Counted from the stretch's first letter, positions 25,082-36,678 are shown. The stretch is 64,000 nt of DNA from Streptomyces sp. CB01881 (GCF_002953255.1 NZ_CP026498.1:142728-206727); one strand, 5' to 3'. Notes: generated from the sequence alone by a model not told the origin. Numbers and translations: made by a program.

Positions 25082-27725
25082 ATGTCCCCTCGCCCGAAGC
25101 ACGAGGCGAAGCCGTCTCCCGCGAGCGGTCTTCCCACTCCGTCGGCGGCCGTTGACCGGCTGGTCGCATCCGCCCTGGCGTCCCTCCGGGAGTACGGCTC
25201 CTTCACCCAGGAGCAGGTCGACCACATCGTCAGGAAGGCGTCCCTGGCCGCGCTGGCGCGTCACACCGCACTGGCCGCACTGGCGGTGGAGGAGACCGGG
25301 CGCGGGGTCTTCGAGGACAAGGCGGTGAAGAACGTCTTCGCCTGCGAGAACGTCACCCATGTGATGGCCCGGACGAAAACGGTCGGGGTGGTGCACCGGG
25401 ACGAGATCGACGGCATCGTCGAGATCGCCGAGCCGGTCGGCGTGGTCGCGGGCATCACCCCGGTCACCAATCCGACCTCGACCACCATCTTCAAGTGCCT
25501 GCTGGCGCTGAAGACCCGCAACCCGATCGTCCTCGCCTTCCACCCCTCGGCCCAGCGCTGCTCCGCGGAGGCGGCCCGGATCGTCCGGGACGCCGCGGTG
25601 GCCGCCGGGGCACCGGCGCACTGCATCCAGTGGATCGAGGAGCCGTCGATGGCGGCCACCAGCGCGCTGATGAACCATCCGGACATCGCGACGATCCTGG
25701 CCACCGGGGGCAACGCGATGGTCCGGGCCGCGTACTCGTGCGGCAAGCCGGCGCTGGGCGTCGGCGCGGGCAACGTCCCCGCGTACGTCGAGCGGAGCGC
25801 GGACCTGCGACAGGCGGTGAACGACATCGTGCTGTCCAAGACCTTCGACAACGGCATGATCTGCGCCTCCGAGCAGGCCGTCGTGCTGGACGCGGCCATC
25901 CGCGACGCCGCGCTCGCCGAGTTCCGCCGGCTCAAGGCACACCACGCGAGCGCCGAGGAGAAGACGCTGCTGGAGCACCACCTGTTCGGGACGGACGTCG
26001 GCACGGCCTGCGCGGGCGGACGGCTGAACGCCGCGGTGGTGGGCCGCTCGGCCGCGCAGATCGCCGAGGCGGCAGGCTTCAAGGTGGCGGCCGACACCTC
26101 GGTGATCCTGGTCGACTGCGAGCGGGTCGGGCCGGAGGAGCCGTTGACCCGGGAGAAGCTCTGCCCCGTACTCGCCGTGCTCACCGCCGGCTCCCGCCGG
26201 GAGGGTGTCGAACTGGCCGCAGCGATGGTGGAGTTCGACGGACTCGGGCACTCGGCCGCGGTGCACACCGAGGACGCGGCGTTCGTCGAGGAGTTCGGGC
26301 ACGTGGTCAAGGCCTGCCGGATCATCTGGAACGCCCCCAGCTCGCAGGGCGGCATCGGCGACGTCTACAACGCCTTCACGCCCTCGCTGACCCTCGGGTG
26401 CGGCAGCTACGGGCACAACTCGGTGTCCGGGAACGTCTCGGCGCTGAACCTCGTCAACATCAAGCGGATCGGGCGGCGCAACACCAACATGCAGTGGTTC
26501 AAGGTCCCGCCGAAGATCTACTTCGAGCGCAACTCGGTCAAGTACCTGGCGAGCATGCCGAACGCGCACCGGATCGTCGTCGTGACCGACCACACCATGG
26601 TGGCGATCGGCCACCTGGAGCGGATCCGGGGCGTCCTCGACCGCCGCCGGGAACCGGTCGAGGTCCGGGTCGTCGACTACGTGGAGCCCAACCCGAGCAT
26701 CGACACCGTGCGCAAGGGCGCCGCCCTGATGCGGGAGTTCGAGCCGGACACCATCATCGCCCTCGGCGGCGGCTCGCCGATGGACGCGGCCAAGGTGATG
26801 TGGCTGATGTACGAGCACCCGGAGGTCGAGTTCGCCGACCTGAAGGAGAAGTTCTTCGACATCCGCAAGCGCGCCTTCACCTTCCCCGACCTCGGTGAGA
26901 AGGCCAGGCTGGTCTGTATCCCCACCACCTCGGGCACCGGCAGCGAGGTCACCCCCTTCGCGGTGATCACCGACACCGCCACCGGCCAGAAGTACCCGCT
27001 GGCGGACTACGCGCTCACCCCGAGCGTGGCCATCGTGGACCCGGCCCTCACCACCCGCCTGCCGGGCGACGTCACCGCCGACACCGGCTTCGACGCCCTC
27101 ACCCACTGCATCGAGACCTACGTCTCGGTCTACGCCAACGACTTCACCGACGGCCTGGCGCTGCAGGGCATCCGGCTCGTCTTCGAGAACCTGGAGCGGG
27201 CCGTGACCGACGGCCCGGGCGACCAGGTGGCCCGGGAGAAGATGCACAACGCCGGAACGATCGCCGGGATGGCCTTCGGCTCGGCCTTCCTCGGCGCCGT
27301 GCACGCCATGGCGCACACCCTCGGCGCCACCTTCCACATCGCCCACGGCCGCACCAACGCACTGCTGCTGCCGCACGTGATCCGCTGGAACGGCTCCGCC
27401 CCGGCCAAGGTGACCGGCTGGCCCAAGTACCGGAGCTACGTGGCCCCGGAGCGCTACCAGGACATCGCCCGGATGCTCGGCCTGCCGGCTGCGACCCCGG
27501 AGCAGGGCGTCGAGTCGCTGGCGGCGGCGGTCGAGGAACTGCGCGACCGGGCGGGCATCCCCCGCTCCTTCAAGGCGGTCGGCGTGGACGAGGCCGCATT
27601 CCGTCCTGCCGCAGCAGGCGATGAACGCCTACGAGGACCAGTGCGCCCCCGCCAACCCCCGGATGCCGATGCTCGCCGACCTGCAGCGGCTGATGCGTCA
27701 GGCCTACTACGGCGACCAGGCCTGA
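25082..27725 (+). pseudogene. adhE: bifunctional acetaldehyde-CoA/alcohol dehydrogenase with a C-terminal frameshift
   Basis: Reduces acetyl-CoA through acetaldehyde to ethanol, regenerating NAD+. The aldehyde dehydrogenase half has its catalytic Cys in [11 protein letters not shown] (about residue 261); the iron-dependent alcohol dehydrogenase half has [10 protein letters not shown], the metal-site segment [10 protein letters not shown] and [11 protein letters not shown]. Near base 27600 the frame slips: after GVDEAAF the expected tail ([20 protein letters not shown] to a TGA at 27723-27725) is in another frame. Read without correction, translation misses that stop and continues in frame into pflB, giving one 1643-codon reading frame. 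AAAGGTGG precedes the ATG. Sequence error is possible. Confidence 0.9.
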
Positions 27726-27748
27726 AGGCCCGGAAAGGGACGACCGAG

Positions 27749-30013
27749 ATGACCTCCTCGCAGCACGAACGCACCTCCTCCGCCTGGGACGGCTTCACCG
27801 GCGGAGCCTGGCGGGACACGATCGACGTCCGCGACTTCATCCAGCGGAACTACACCCTGTACGACGGCGACGCCGCCTTCCTGGCCGGCCCCACGGGGCG
27901 GACCACCGAGGTGTGGCGGCAGATCACCGCCCGCTTCCCCGAGGAGCGTGCCAAGGGGGTGTACGACGTCGCGTACGACATCCCGTCCACCGTCACCGCA
28001 CACGCGCCGGGCTGGATCGACCGGGAGCGGGAACTGATCGTCGGCCTCCAGACGGACGCCCCGCTCAGGCGCGCGATCATGCCGAACGGCGGCTGGCGGA
28101 TGGTCGCGGGGGCGCTGAAGACCTACGGCTACCCGGTCGACCCGCAGCTGGAGAAGGTCTTCACCCGCTACCGCAAGACCCACAACGACGGGGTGTTCGA
28201 CGCCTACACCCCCGGCATCCGGGCCGCACGCAAGGCCGGCGTCATCACCGGCCTGCCCGACGCCTACGGGCGCGGCCGGATCATCGGCGACTACCGCCGG
28301 GTCGCCCTCTACGGCGTGGACCGGCTGGTCGAGGCGAAACTCGCCGAGAAGACGGGGCTGGACGCCGCTCCCACCGACCCGGCGCGGCTGGAGGAGACGA
28401 TCCGCGAGCGCGAGGAACTCGCCGAGCAGATCCGGGCCCTGGGCGAGCTCAAGGAGATGGCCGCGGCGTACGGCCACGACGTCTCCGGACCGGCCCGCAC
28501 CGGCCGGGAGGCCGTCCAGTGGCTGTACTTCGCCTACCTGGCGGCGGTCAAGGAGCAGAACGGCGCGGCCATGTCGCTCGGCCGCACCTCCACCTTCCTC
28601 GACGTATACCTCCAACGCGACCTCGAATCGGGCAGACTGACGGAAAGTCAGGCCCAGGAACTGGTGGACGACCTCATCATCAAGCTGCGGATCGTCCGCT
28701 TCCTGCGCACCCCGGAGTACGACGAGCTGTTCTCCGGCGATCCGACCTGGGTCACCGAGTCGATCGGCGGCATGGGCGCGGACGGCCGCACCCTGGTCAC
28801 CCGGACCTCCTTCCGCTACCTGCAGACCCTGTACAACCTGGGCCCGGCCCCCGAGCCGAACATGACCGTCCTCTGGTCGCCGCGACTGCCCAGGGGTTTC
28901 AAGGAGTTCTGCGCCCGGGTGTCGATCGACACCTCCTCGGTGCAGTACGAGTCGGACGAGCTGATGCGCCCGCGCTTCGGCGACGACACCGCGATCGCCT
29001 GCTGCGTCTCCGCGATGGAGGTCGGCAAGCAGATGCAGTTCTTCGGCGCCCGGGTCAATCTCGCCAAGACGCTGCTCTACGCCGTCAACGGAGGCCGGGA
29101 CGAGAGGTCCGGCGAGCAGGTCGGGCCGGCCACCGTCCCGGTCGGCGGGGACGTGCTCGACTACGACGAGGTGCTGGCCCGCTTCGACGAGCAACTGGAC
29201 TGGCTCGCCGGGACGTACGTCCACGCGCTCAACGTCATCCACTACATGCACGACAAGTACGCCTACGAGCGGATCGAGATGGCGCTGCACGACCGGGACG
29301 TCCGGCGCACCATGGCCTGCGGCATCGCCGGGCTCGCGGTGGCCGCCGACTCGCTGTCCGCGATCAAGTACGCGAAGGTCGTGCCGGTGCGGGACGGGAC
29401 CGGACTGGTCACCGACTACCTCGTCGAGGGCGAGTACCCGGCGTTCGGCAACAACGACGACCGGGTGGACGGGATCGCGGTCCGGCTCGTCGAGGAGTTC
29501 ATGCGGAAGGTCCGCAAGCACCCCACCTACCGCGGCGCGGAACACACCCAGTCCGTACTCACCATCACCTCCAACGTGGTCTACGGGAGGAAGACCGGCA
29601 ACACGCCGGACGGCCGCCGGGCCGGCGAGCCGTTCTCCCCCGGCGCCAACCCGATGAACGGCCGCGACAGCCACGGCTACGTCGCCGCCGCGCTGTCCGT
29701 CGCCAAGCTGCCCTACGAGCACGCCGAGGACGGCATCTCGCTCACCAACACCGTCGCGCCGGACGCCCTCGGGCGCACCGGGGCGGAGCGGATCACCAAC
29801 CTGGTCGGCGTGCTCGACGGCTACGTCACCTGCCGCGGCTTCCACATGAACGTCAACGTCCTCGACCGGGACACCCTGCTGGACGCCATGGCCCACCCGG
29901 AGAAGTACCCGCAGCTGACCATCCGGGTGAGCGGCTACGCGGTCAACTTCGTCCGGCTCACCCACGAGCAGCAGCTCGACGTGATCGGCCGCACCTTCCA
30001 CGACGCGCTGTAG
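27749..30013 (+). CDS. pflB: pyruvate formate-lyase (glycyl radical enzyme)
   Basis: Cleaves pyruvate with CoA to acetyl-CoA and formate under anoxia. The 754-residue protein has the catalytic pair Cys418-Cys419 ([11 protein letters not shown]), the same numbers as the E. coli enzyme, and the C-terminal glycyl-radical motif RVSGYAVNF with Gly at about 729. Family segments GGWRMV, DNTYGP-like [10 protein letters not shown] and [13 protein letters not shown] are present. ATG 27749 is the natural start: it follows the ancestral adhE stop by 23 bp with AAAGGGA before it. The radical is oxygen-labile, so expression should be limited to anoxia. It is intact, unlike adhE upstream. Confidence 0.96.
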   Translation: MTSSQHERTSSAWDGFTGGAWRDTIDVRDFIQRNYTLYDGDAAFLAGPTGRTTEVWRQITARFPEERAKGVYDVAYDIPSTVTAHAPGWIDRERELIVGLQTDAPLRRAIMPNGGWRMVAGALKTYGYPVDPQLEKVFTRYRKTHNDGVFDAYTPGIRAARKAGVITGLPDAYGRGRIIGDYRRVALYGVDRLVEAKLAEKTGLDAAPTDPARLEETIREREELAEQIRALGELKEMAAAYGHDVSGPARTGREAVQWLYFAYLAAVKEQNGAAMSLGRTSTFLDVYLQRDLESGRLTESQAQELVDDLIIKLRIVRFLRTPEYDELFSGDPTWVTESIGGMGADGRTLVTRTSFRYLQTLYNLGPAPEPNMTVLWSPRLPRGFKEFCARVSIDTSSVQYESDELMRPRFGDDTAIACCVSAMEVGKQMQFFGARVNLAKTLLYAVNGGRDERSGEQVGPATVPVGGDVLDYDEVLARFDEQLDWLAGTYVHALNVIHYMHDKYAYERIEMALHDRDVRRTMACGIAGLAVAADSLSAIKYAKVVPVRDGTGLVTDYLVEGEYPAFGNNDDRVDGIAVRLVEEFMRKVRKHPTYRGAEHTQSVLTITSNVVYGRKTGNTPDGRRAGEPFSPGANPMNGRDSHGYVAAALSVAKLPYEHAEDGISLTNTVAPDALGRTGAERITNLVGVLDGYVTCRGFHMNVNVLDRDTLLDAMAHPEKYPQLTIRVSGYAVNFVRLTHEQQLDVIGRTFHDAL

Positions 30014-30093
30014 CCCGCCCCGCCCGCACGCGGTGCCGACGCCTCCCCGACGAAGGCGGCCGGCACCGCGCCTCCCCCGAGGAGTACTTCCCC

Positions 30094-30864
30094 ATGACCG
30101 AAGCCGTGCTCGCCACCCCCTCCACCCGGCGCCCGGTGACCGGCCGCCTGCACTCCTGGGACCTGTCCACCGGCGTCGACGGCCCCGGCACCCGCTTCGT
30201 CACCTTCCTGGCCGGCTGCCCGCTGCGCTGCCTGTACTGCCACAACCCCGACACCCGGTACCTGCGCGACGGCCGGCCGACCTCCGCCGACGAGATCGTC
30301 CGGGAGGCCGCCAAGTACACCGCGTTCATCCACGCCTCCGGCGGCGGGGCCACCGTCAGCGGCGGCGAGCCGCTCCTCCAGCCCGCCCTCACCGGCGAGC
30401 TGCTGCACCGCTTCAAGCACGAGCTCGGCCTGCACACTGCGCTGGACACCTCCGGCTTCCCCGGCGCCCGCGCCACTGATGCCCTGCTCGCCGACACCGA
30501 CCTCGTCCTGCTCGACGTCAAGTCCTGGGACCCTGACCTGTACCGGCACCTGACCGGGCGGGAACTCGCCCCCACCCTCGCCTTCGCCCGCCGCCTGGCC
30601 GACCGCGGCACCGAGGTCCGGGTCCGCTTCGTCCTCGTCCCCGGCCTCACCGACCCCGCCGCGAACATCGAGGGGGTCGCCTCCTTCGCCGCCTCGCTCG
30701 GCAACGTCACCCGCGTCGACGTCCTGCCCTTCCACAAGCTCGGCGCCGCCAAGTGGCGGGCGCTCGGGCTCGACTTCACCCTGGCCGACACCCCGGTCCC
30801 CACGCCCGACCAGACCGCCGCAGCCCGGACCGTCTTCGCCGCACACGGCCTGCACGCCGTGTGA
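30094..30864 (+). CDS. pflA: pyruvate formate-lyase activating enzyme (radical SAM)
   Basis: 256 residues. Installs the glycyl radical on PflB using S-adenosylmethionine and a [4Fe-4S] cluster. The CxxxCxxC motif is GCPLRCLYCHNP with Cys42, 46 and 49; the glycine-rich GGGATVSGGEPLLQ, DTSGFPG and the C-terminal VDVLPFHKLGAAKW are typical of PFL-AE. GAGGAG precedes the ATG. It is 80 bp after pflB in the same direction, so the pair should be co-expressed. It ends 14 bp from the convergent 5-oxoprolinase gene. Confidence 0.96.
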   Translation: MTEAVLATPSTRRPVTGRLHSWDLSTGVDGPGTRFVTFLAGCPLRCLYCHNPDTRYLRDGRPTSADEIVREAAKYTAFIHASGGGATVSGGEPLLQPALTGELLHRFKHELGLHTALDTSGFPGARATDALLADTDLVLLDVKSWDPDLYRHLTGRELAPTLAFARRLADRGTEVRVRFVLVPGLTDPAANIEGVASFAASLGNVTRVDVLPFHKLGAAKWRALGLDFTLADTPVPTPDQTAAARTVFAAHGLHAV

Positions 30865-30878
30865 GCAGAGCCCCCCGG

Positions 30879-33800
30879 TCAGGGCGGGCCCGGCGGCGCC
30901 TCCGGACGGCCGTAGCCACCACCCCCCGGAGTCTCGACCACCAGGACGTCCTCCGGCGCGACAGTGGTCGAGTCGCATCCCGACAACGGTTGCACGGACC
31001 CGTCCGAACGCTCGACGCGGTTGGCGCCGAGCGCTCCGGGCCCGCCGCCCGCCAGGCCGTACGGGGGCACCCTGCGGTGACCGGACAGCAGGTTCACCGT
31101 CATCGGCTCGCGGAACCTGATCCGCCGGACCGCCCCGTCGCCACCGCGCCACCGCCCGGCGCCGCCGCTGCCGGCCCGGACGGCGAACTCCTCCAGAAGA
31201 ACGGGCAGGCGCCACTCCAGCACCTCGGGATCGGTGAGCCGGGAGTTCGTCATGTGGGTCTGCACGACGGAGGCGCCGTCGAACCCGTCGCCTGCGCCGG
31301 CGCCCGAACCGAGAGTTTCGTAGTACTGGTGCTGCGGGCTGCCGAAGCTGACGTTGTTCATCGTTCCGGAACCCTCGGCCTGAACCCCGAGGGCCGCGTA
31401 CAGTGCGCCGACGACGGCCTGCGAGGTCTCGACGTTGCCGGCCACGACCGCGGCGGGGTAGCCCGGGGCCAGCATCGAGCCGGGCGGCACGACGATGCGC
31501 AACGGTCGCAGGCAGCCGTCGTTGAGCGGGATGTCGTCGGCCACGAGGGTGCGGAAGACGTAGAGCACAGCCGCGGTGACGACCGACGCGGGGGCGTTGA
31601 GGTTGGAGCCGAGCTCGGCCGAGCTGCCGGTGAAGTCGACGACCGCGGACCGGTGCCGGTGGTCGACCGTGACCCGGGCGGCGATCTGCGCCCCGGAGTC
31701 GGTCTCGTACCGGTGGACGCCGTCGTGGAGCCGGTCGATCACCCGGCGGACGGCCTCCTCGGCGTTGTCCTGGACGTGCCGCATGTACGCCTGCACCACG
31801 TCGAGGCCGAAGTGCCCGATCATCGTGGTGATCTCCTCGACACCCTTGCGGTTGGCCGCGACCTGGGCCCGCAGGTCCGCCAGGTTGGTCTCCGGGTTCC
31901 GCGAGGGATACGTCGCCTCCCGCAGCAGCCGCAGGGTCTCGGCCTCCCGCAGCCGCCCGCCCTCGACCAGCAGCCAGTTGTCGAACAGCACCCCCTCCTC
32001 CTCGATCCGGCGGCTGGCGGCCGGCATCGAGCCGGGGGTGAGGCCGCCGATCTCGGCGTGGTGCCCGCGCGAGGCGACGAAGAACAGGATCCCGGTTGCG
32101 GCGGCGTCGAAGACCGGCGTGACCACGGTGACGTCCGGCAGGTGCGTCCCTCCGTGGTAGGGGTCGTTGACGGCATAGGTTTCGCCGGCCCGCATCGAGC
32201 CGCCGCGGCGCCGGATCACCTCCCGGACGGTGGCGCCCATCGACCCCAGGTGGACCGGGATGTGCGGGGCGTTGGCGACCAGGTTCCCCTCGGGGTCGAA
32301 CAGGGCGCAGGAGAAGTCCAGCCGTTCCTTGATGTTGACGGACTGCGCGGTCGATTCGAGTCGCACACCCATCTGCTGGGCGACGGACATGAAGAGGTTG
32401 TTGAAGACCTCCAGCAGGACCGGATCCGCCTCGGTGCCGACCTCCGCACGGGGCACCGCGGCGACCCTCTCCAGCAGCAGGTGACCGGGCTCGCCGACGA
32501 CCATCCGCCAGCCGTCGTCGACCACGGTCGTGGCACCGGACTCGGCGACGATCGCGGGCCCCGCCACCTCCTGCCCCCGGGCCAGCAGTTCACGCCGGTA
32601 CAACCCGACCGTACGCCACCGCCCGTCGGCGTACATGGGGACCTCCTCGGGCTCGCACGGCACTCCACCGCCGGTGGCGCCGAGCGCACCGAGATCGGGC
32701 TGCTCGGTCAGACCGGTGGCCTCCACGGACAGCGCCTCCACCACAATCGGGCGGTCCATCAGGAACGAGTAGAGGGCACGGTGACGATCCTCGAAGGCCG
32801 CGGCCATGGCGGACGCGTCGGCCAACTCCACCGGGATCGCGGTGTCCGTCCCGTCGTAGCGCAGCCGGGCCCGCCGGACGATCCGGATGCGCTCCGCCGC
32901 CACGTCCTCGGCCATCAGTTCGGTCCGGGCGGCCGCGGCGAGCGTCTCGGCGACCTCGGCGATCCGGTCCGTCGCCTGCGGCCCCAGTGGGACCTCGACG
33001 GACTGCTCGCGCATCACCGTGGTGTCCGCCAGCCCGATGCCGAGTGCGGAGAGCAGCCCGGCCATCGGCGGCACCAGGACCGTGCGGATGCCGAGGGCGT
33101 CGGCGACCGCGCAGGCGTGCTGGCCGCCCGCGCCGCCGAAGGTGGTCAGCGCGTAACGGGTGACGTCGTGGCCCTGCTGGATCGACACCCGCTTCACGGC
33201 GTTGGCGATGTTCTCCACGGCGATGCGCAGGAAGCCCTCGGCGACCTGCTCCGGACCGCGGTCGTCACCGGTGCGGGCGGTGATCTCCCCGGCGAGCGCG
33301 GTGAACGCCCCGCACACCGCGGACCGGTCCAGGCCCTGGTCCCCCTCGGGCCCGAACACCCTCGGGAAACGGCCGGGCTGGATGCGGCCCAGCATCAGGT
33401 TGGCGTCCGTCACCGTCAGCGGACCACCGGCCCGGTAGGACAGTGGCCCGGGTTCGGCCCCGGCCGAGTCCGGGCCGACGCGGTACCGGCTCCCGTCGAA
33501 GTGCAGCACCGAGCCTCCACCGGCGGCGACGGTGTGGATCGCCAGCATCGGCGCCCGCAGGCGGACCCCGGCCACCTGGGTGCTGGAGACCCGCTCGTAC
33601 GTGCCCGCATAGTGGGAGACGTCGGTCGAGGTGCCGCCCATGTCGAACCCGATCACGCTCCGGTATCCGGCCAGTTCGGACATCCGGACCATGCCGACGA
33701 TGCCGCCGGCCGGCCCCGAGAGGACCGCGTCCTTGCCCCGGAAGTGCCCGGCCTCCGCCAGGCCGCCGTTGGACTGCATGAACAGCAGCCGCACGCCTCG

Positions 33801-34517
33801 CAGTTCGGCCTCCACCTCGTCGATGTAGCGGCGCAGCACGGGCGTCAGGTAGGCGTCCACGACGGTGGTGTCCCCGCGTGGGACCAGTCGCATCAGCGGG
33901 CTGACCTCGCTGGAGAGCGACACATGGCGGAAGCCGACGCCGCGGGCGACCGCGCCGACCGACCGCTCGTGCTCGGGGTGGAGGTAGCTGTGCAGACAGA
34001 CCACCGCGACCGAGCGGATGCCGTCCTCGTGGGCCGACCGCAAGCGGACGGCGAGTCCTTCGAGGTCGGGCGGGCGCAGCACCGTGCCGTCCGCGGTGAT
34101 CCGTTCGTCCACCTCGACGACCCGCTCGTACAGCGGCTCGGGCAGGACGATCTCGCGGGCGAAGATGTCCGGCCGGTTCTGGTAGCCGATCCGCAACGCG
34201 TCACCGAACCCACGGGTGACCACCAGCGCGGTCCGCTCGCCGGCACGTTCCAGCAGCGCGTTGGTCGCGACGGTGGTACCCATCCGGACGGTCTCGACGC
34301 CGGCCTCCGCGAGGGACTGCCCGGGGGCCGCGCCGAGCAGGTGACGGATGCCTGCCACGGCCGCGTCCCGGTACCGGCGGTCCACCGACAGCAGCTTGTG
34401 CGTGACCAGGGCGCCGTCCGGGCGCAGGGCGACGACATCGGTGAACGTCCCCCCGCGGTCCACCCAGAACTGCCAGCCACGTCGGGCCACGGCCACCTCC
34501 GGATCGGGGTCGGGCAT
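30879..34517 (-). CDS. 5-oxoprolinase / hydantoinase family, fused A and B subunits
   Basis: 1212 residues, the length of single-chain ATP-dependent 5-oxoprolinases. The N-terminal HyuA half starts with [14 protein letters not shown] and includes [14 protein letters not shown] (actin-like ATPase) and [15 protein letters not shown]; the HyuB half has [46 protein letters not shown] and EPTGSAGGG-like [13 protein letters not shown]. It would hydrolyse 5-oxoproline to glutamate. ATG at 34517 is where homology begins. It is an outlier within the dormancy island and is not obviously linked to its neighbours in function. Confidence 0.93.
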   Translation of the reverse strand: MPDPDPEVAVARRGWQFWVDRGGTFTDVVALRPDGALVTHKLLSVDRRYRDAAVAGIRHLLGAAPGQSLAEAGVETVRMGTTVATNALLERAGERTALVVTRGFGDALRIGYQNRPDIFAREIVLPEPLYERVVEVDERITADGTVLRPPDLEGLAVRLRSAHEDGIRSVAVVCLHSYLHPEHERSVGAVARGVGFRHVSLSSEVSPLMRLVPRGDTTVVDAYLTPVLRRYIDEVEAELRGVRLLFMQSNGGLAEAGHFRGKDAVLSGPAGGIVGMVRMSELAGYRSVIGFDMGGTSTDVSHYAGTYERVSSTQVAGVRLRAPMLAIHTVAAGGGSVLHFDGSRYRVGPDSAGAEPGPLSYRAGGPLTVTDANLMLGRIQPGRFPRVFGPEGDQGLDRSAVCGAFTALAGEITARTGDDRGPEQVAEGFLRIAVENIANAVKRVSIQQGHDVTRYALTTFGGAGGQHACAVADALGIRTVLVPPMAGLLSALGIGLADTTVMREQSVEVPLGPQATDRIAEVAETLAAAARTELMAEDVAAERIRIVRRARLRYDGTDTAIPVELADASAMAAAFEDRHRALYSFLMDRPIVVEALSVEATGLTEQPDLGALGATGGGVPCEPEEVPMYADGRWRTVGLYRRELLARGQEVAGPAIVAESGATTVVDDGWRMVVGEPGHLLLERVAAVPRAEVGTEADPVLLEVFNNLFMSVAQQMGVRLESTAQSVNIKERLDFSCALFDPEGNLVANAPHIPVHLGSMGATVREVIRRRGGSMRAGETYAVNDPYHGGTHLPDVTVVTPVFDAAATGILFFVASRGHHAEIGGLTPGSMPAASRRIEEEGVLFDNWLLVEGGRLREAETLRLLREATYPSRNPETNLADLRAQVAANRKGVEEITTMIGHFGLDVVQAYMRHVQDNAEEAVRRVIDRLHDGVHRYETDSGAQIAARVTVDHRHRSAVVDFTGSSAELGSNLNAPASVVTAAVLYVFRTLVADDIPLNDGCLRPLRIVVPPGSMLAPGYPAAVVAGNVETSQAVVGALYAALGVQAEGSGTMNNVSFGSPQHQYYETLGSGAGAGDGFDGASVVQTHMTNSRLTDPEVLEWRLPVLLEEFAVRAGSGGAGRWRGGDGAVRRIRFREPMTVNLLSGHRRVPPYGLAGGGPGALGANRVERSDGSVQPLSGCDSTTVAPEDVLVVETPGGGGYGRPEAPPGPP

Positions 34518-34616
34518 CGGGCCCCCGGTTCGAGTATCCGCGGCGGTCGGAAGGTCCCGCAAAGGCGGATACTGGGGGGGCTGGTCCTGTCGGTGGAACG
34601 GACGACGAGGTCGACG

Positions 34617-35768
34617 ATGGCGGCCGTGATGCTGGGTCTGCTCCGTGAAGGGCTTCCTGGCGAAGCCCGGGTGGCTCTCGTCCCACGGTCGGTCCACGAG
34701 GTCGCCGACCTGGGTCTGACGGTGGTGGCGGAGGCCGGCGCCGGCGCCGCCGCCGGATTCCCGGACGCGGCCTACCGGGCGGCCGGTGCACGGGTCGTCC
34801 GTACGCGCGAGGCCGCCTCGGCGGACCTCGTGGTCTCGGTCCGCCGACCGACGGTGGACACCCTCGGGCCGCTCCGCCATGGACGGATCCTCGTCGGCCT
34901 CCTCCGGCCCATGGACGCCCCCTTCGTCATCCGGCGCTGGGCGGACGAGGGGGCGACCCTGATCAGCCTGGACCAGCTTCCCGCGGCCGCCGCGTCGGCG
35001 AGTCCGCTGGATGCGGCGTCGGCTCAGGCCGGCATCGCCGGGTACAAGGCGGTGGTAGTGGCCGCCGACAGGCTCGGCCGGGAGCTGGCAGACCACTTCA
35101 CCGGGCCTGCTCAGGTGCTGGTCCTCGGTGGTGGCCCGGCCGGCGTCCGGGCGGTCGAGACGGCGCGGTCGCTCGGCGCGGCCGTCTACGCCCAGGGCGG
35201 CGACGCACGGGCCCGGGCCGCGCTCACCGCGGCCGGGGCGCAGCTCGTGAAGGCCCGGGAACGGCTGGACGCCCGGGCACAGCTCGTGGACGCCGGTGGG
35301 CGACCCGGGGACGCCGGTGGCCCGGGCCGCTCCTGGGTGTTCCCCGCCCTGCCGCCGGTGGATGTCGTGATCAGCACCTCCGAGCCCGTCGACGCGGACC
35401 GGCCCGCCCTGATCGGCGACGACGCCCTCCGGACGCTGCGCCCCGGTTCAGTCGTGGTGGATCTGGCCTGCGGGCCGTACGGTCGGACCATCGCAGCGGC
35501 CGAGCCCGGCATCGAACGGGTGACCGGCAACGGCGTCATCGTGATCGGCGCCGGCGACCTCGCCGCCCGGGTTCCGGTGACGGCCTCGGCAGCCTTCTCC
35601 GACAGTGTCACGGCCCTGCTGTCCCACCTCGTCCACGAGGGTGTGCCGGTCGTCGACCTCGCCGAGCCGGCCCTCGCGGAGCTGGTCGTGAGCCACGCCG
35701 GCACCATCCGTCACGAGGGCGTGCTGCGCCGGCTCGCAGCCATGACCGCCGCAGCCGGACTCCCGTAG
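34617..35768 (+). CDS. NAD(P) transhydrogenase alpha (domain I) / alanine dehydrogenase-like protein
   Basis: 383 residues. The N-terminal domain begins with [22 protein letters not shown] and [20 protein letters not shown], and the Rossmann domain has [22 protein letters not shown]; both match the PntA domain I / alanine dehydrogenase superfamily. No membrane domain and no pntB follow, so a complete transhydrogenase is not encoded here. GACGAGG precedes the ATG at 34617. It diverges from the 5-oxoprolinase gene across 99 bp. The exact reaction cannot be assigned; alanine dehydrogenase and orphan transhydrogenase subunit are both possible. Confidence 0.85.
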   Translation: MAAVMLGLLREGLPGEARVALVPRSVHEVADLGLTVVAEAGAGAAAGFPDAAYRAAGARVVRTREAASADLVVSVRRPTVDTLGPLRHGRILVGLLRPMDAPFVIRRWADEGATLISLDQLPAAAASASPLDAASAQAGIAGYKAVVVAADRLGRELADHFTGPAQVLVLGGGPAGVRAVETARSLGAAVYAQGGDARARAALTAAGAQLVKARERLDARAQLVDAGGRPGDAGGPGRSWVFPALPPVDVVISTSEPVDADRPALIGDDALRTLRPGSVVVDLACGPYGRTIAAAEPGIERVTGNGVIVIGAGDLAARVPVTASAAFSDSVTALLSHLVHEGVPVVDLAEPALAELVVSHAGTIRHEGVLRRLAAMTAAAGLP

Positions 35769-35802
35769 TCGACCGGACGCTCCCCGGAGGGCCGGCCGGG
35801 GG

Positions 35803-36426
35803 TCAGCACCGTCCGGCGAACAGCGCCGCGTACCGAGCGGCCGACGCCGCGTGGGTCGCGCACCGGGCGAAGCAGCAGGCCAGCAGGACCGTGTCGACGG
35901 TGTCCGTCCGGTCGGTGGCCGCGCCGTCGAGCAGCCGCTCGTACAGCAGCCGCTGGCGCTGGGCGACGCCGTTGAGGCCTTCGTGCAGGTCCGCGACGAT
36001 CTCGGCCGATGGCCCCCGGAGTGCCCCCGCCGCCCCTGCCACCATGGCGAGCGCGAGATCGCCGAGCCCCAGGAGCGGCGTCCGCAGACCCTCCGGCAGC
36101 GGTCCCCTGGCGCGCCGCGCCGAGGCGATCTCGCCGATCTGCCCGGCAAGTTCGGCCAGCTGCTGCAGGTCGCCACCGATGTGGACCGCGGCCACGACCT
36201 CACCGGTGCCCGGCAGGGCCCCCACGGGAACCCCGAGGAGACTCGAAGCGTCCTCCTCCAGCGCCTCGCGCAGCGCCCTGAGCTCTCGCTCGACGGTCTC
36301 CAGCTGCGCACCGACCTCGACGGCGGCCGGGCCGAGCGCCGCTTCCGACGCCCGTCGCAGGGCGTCCTCCACCAGGTCGGCCTGGTCCGCCAGCCGCTGG
36401 CTCGGGCCTGGGAACGCATTGGTCAT
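35803..36426 (-). CDS. PhoU-like helical protein
   Basis: 207 residues, almost entirely alpha-helical, with two roughly repeated three-helix halves as in PhoU (QRLADQADLVEDALRRASEA; LHEGLNGVAQRQRLLYERLL). PhoU proteins modulate phosphate uptake and signalling. The second half normally ends with an acidic ExxDH-type metal site; here it reads CCFARCATHAASAARY, so the metal ligands appear lost. The start overlaps the stop of a 51-codon ORF as ATGA. Homologues occur in stress loci without pst genes, as here. Confidence 0.7.
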   Translation of the reverse strand: MTNAFPGPSQRLADQADLVEDALRRASEAALGPAAVEVGAQLETVERELRALREALEEDASSLLGVPVGALPGTGEVVAAVHIGGDLQQLAELAGQIGEIASARRARGPLPEGLRTPLLGLGDLALAMVAGAAGALRGPSAEIVADLHEGLNGVAQRQRLLYERLLDGAATDRTDTVDTVLLACCFARCATHAASAARYAALFAGRC

Positions 36427-36578
36427 CCGACGGCTCCCGTCCCGACCGCCCAGCGGCCGTCGTCCGCGACGATCGCGCTCTCCGTGGTGGCCCCGCCGTC
36501 GACGGCGAACGCGCTGCCGGTGGGTCCGGCGGCGTTCACGGCGACGGCCATCGCGACCCGGCCCCTCGGACGTCCCAT
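36423..36578 (-). CDS. small ORF translationally coupled to the PhoU-like gene
   Basis: 51 residues (starts MGRPRGRVAMAVAVNAAGPT). Nearly every codon ends in G or C, GGAG lies at a good distance before the ATG, and the stop overlaps the PhoU-like start as ATGA, all consistent with a real gene. It is glycine- and alanine-rich with no recognised domain. It could also be the tail of a lost gene. It diverges from the DUF1876 gene. Confidence 0.45.
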   Translation of the reverse strand: MGRPRGRVAMAVAVNAAGPTGSAFAVDGGATTESAIVADDGRWAVGTGAVG

Positions 36579-36664
36579 GGCGCACTCCGTGCGTTCGATC
36601 CGCCGCACCGGTCGGGCGCGGTGTCCTTCCAGCCTGCATCGCACCGTGCGGTGCGGCGCGCCGG

Positions 36665-36678
36665 GGCGGATGTCCGCC
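36665..36678. promoter_or_regulatory. palindrome between the PhoU-like unit and DUF1876
   Basis: GGCGGA-TG-TCCGCC is a perfect 6-2-6 palindrome in the 229-bp divergent region, about 87 bp from the small ORF start and 130 bp from the DUF1876 start. CCATGGAAGTGCGGG at 36729-36743 nearly repeats a block upstream of the DUF1918 gene. Confidence 0.4.

Noticed and set aside
27913..30093. Alternative frame continuing into pflA that could suggest a longer PflA
   Set aside because: The extension overlaps pflB out of frame and is Arg/Gly-rich; PflA homology and the GAGGAG site begin at 30094.
30753..34616. Open frame upstream of the transhydrogenase-like gene, in frame with it
   Set aside because: It runs antisense through pflA end and the 5-oxoprolinase gene with no homology; the real start at 34617 has a ribosome binding site and matches the family N-terminus.
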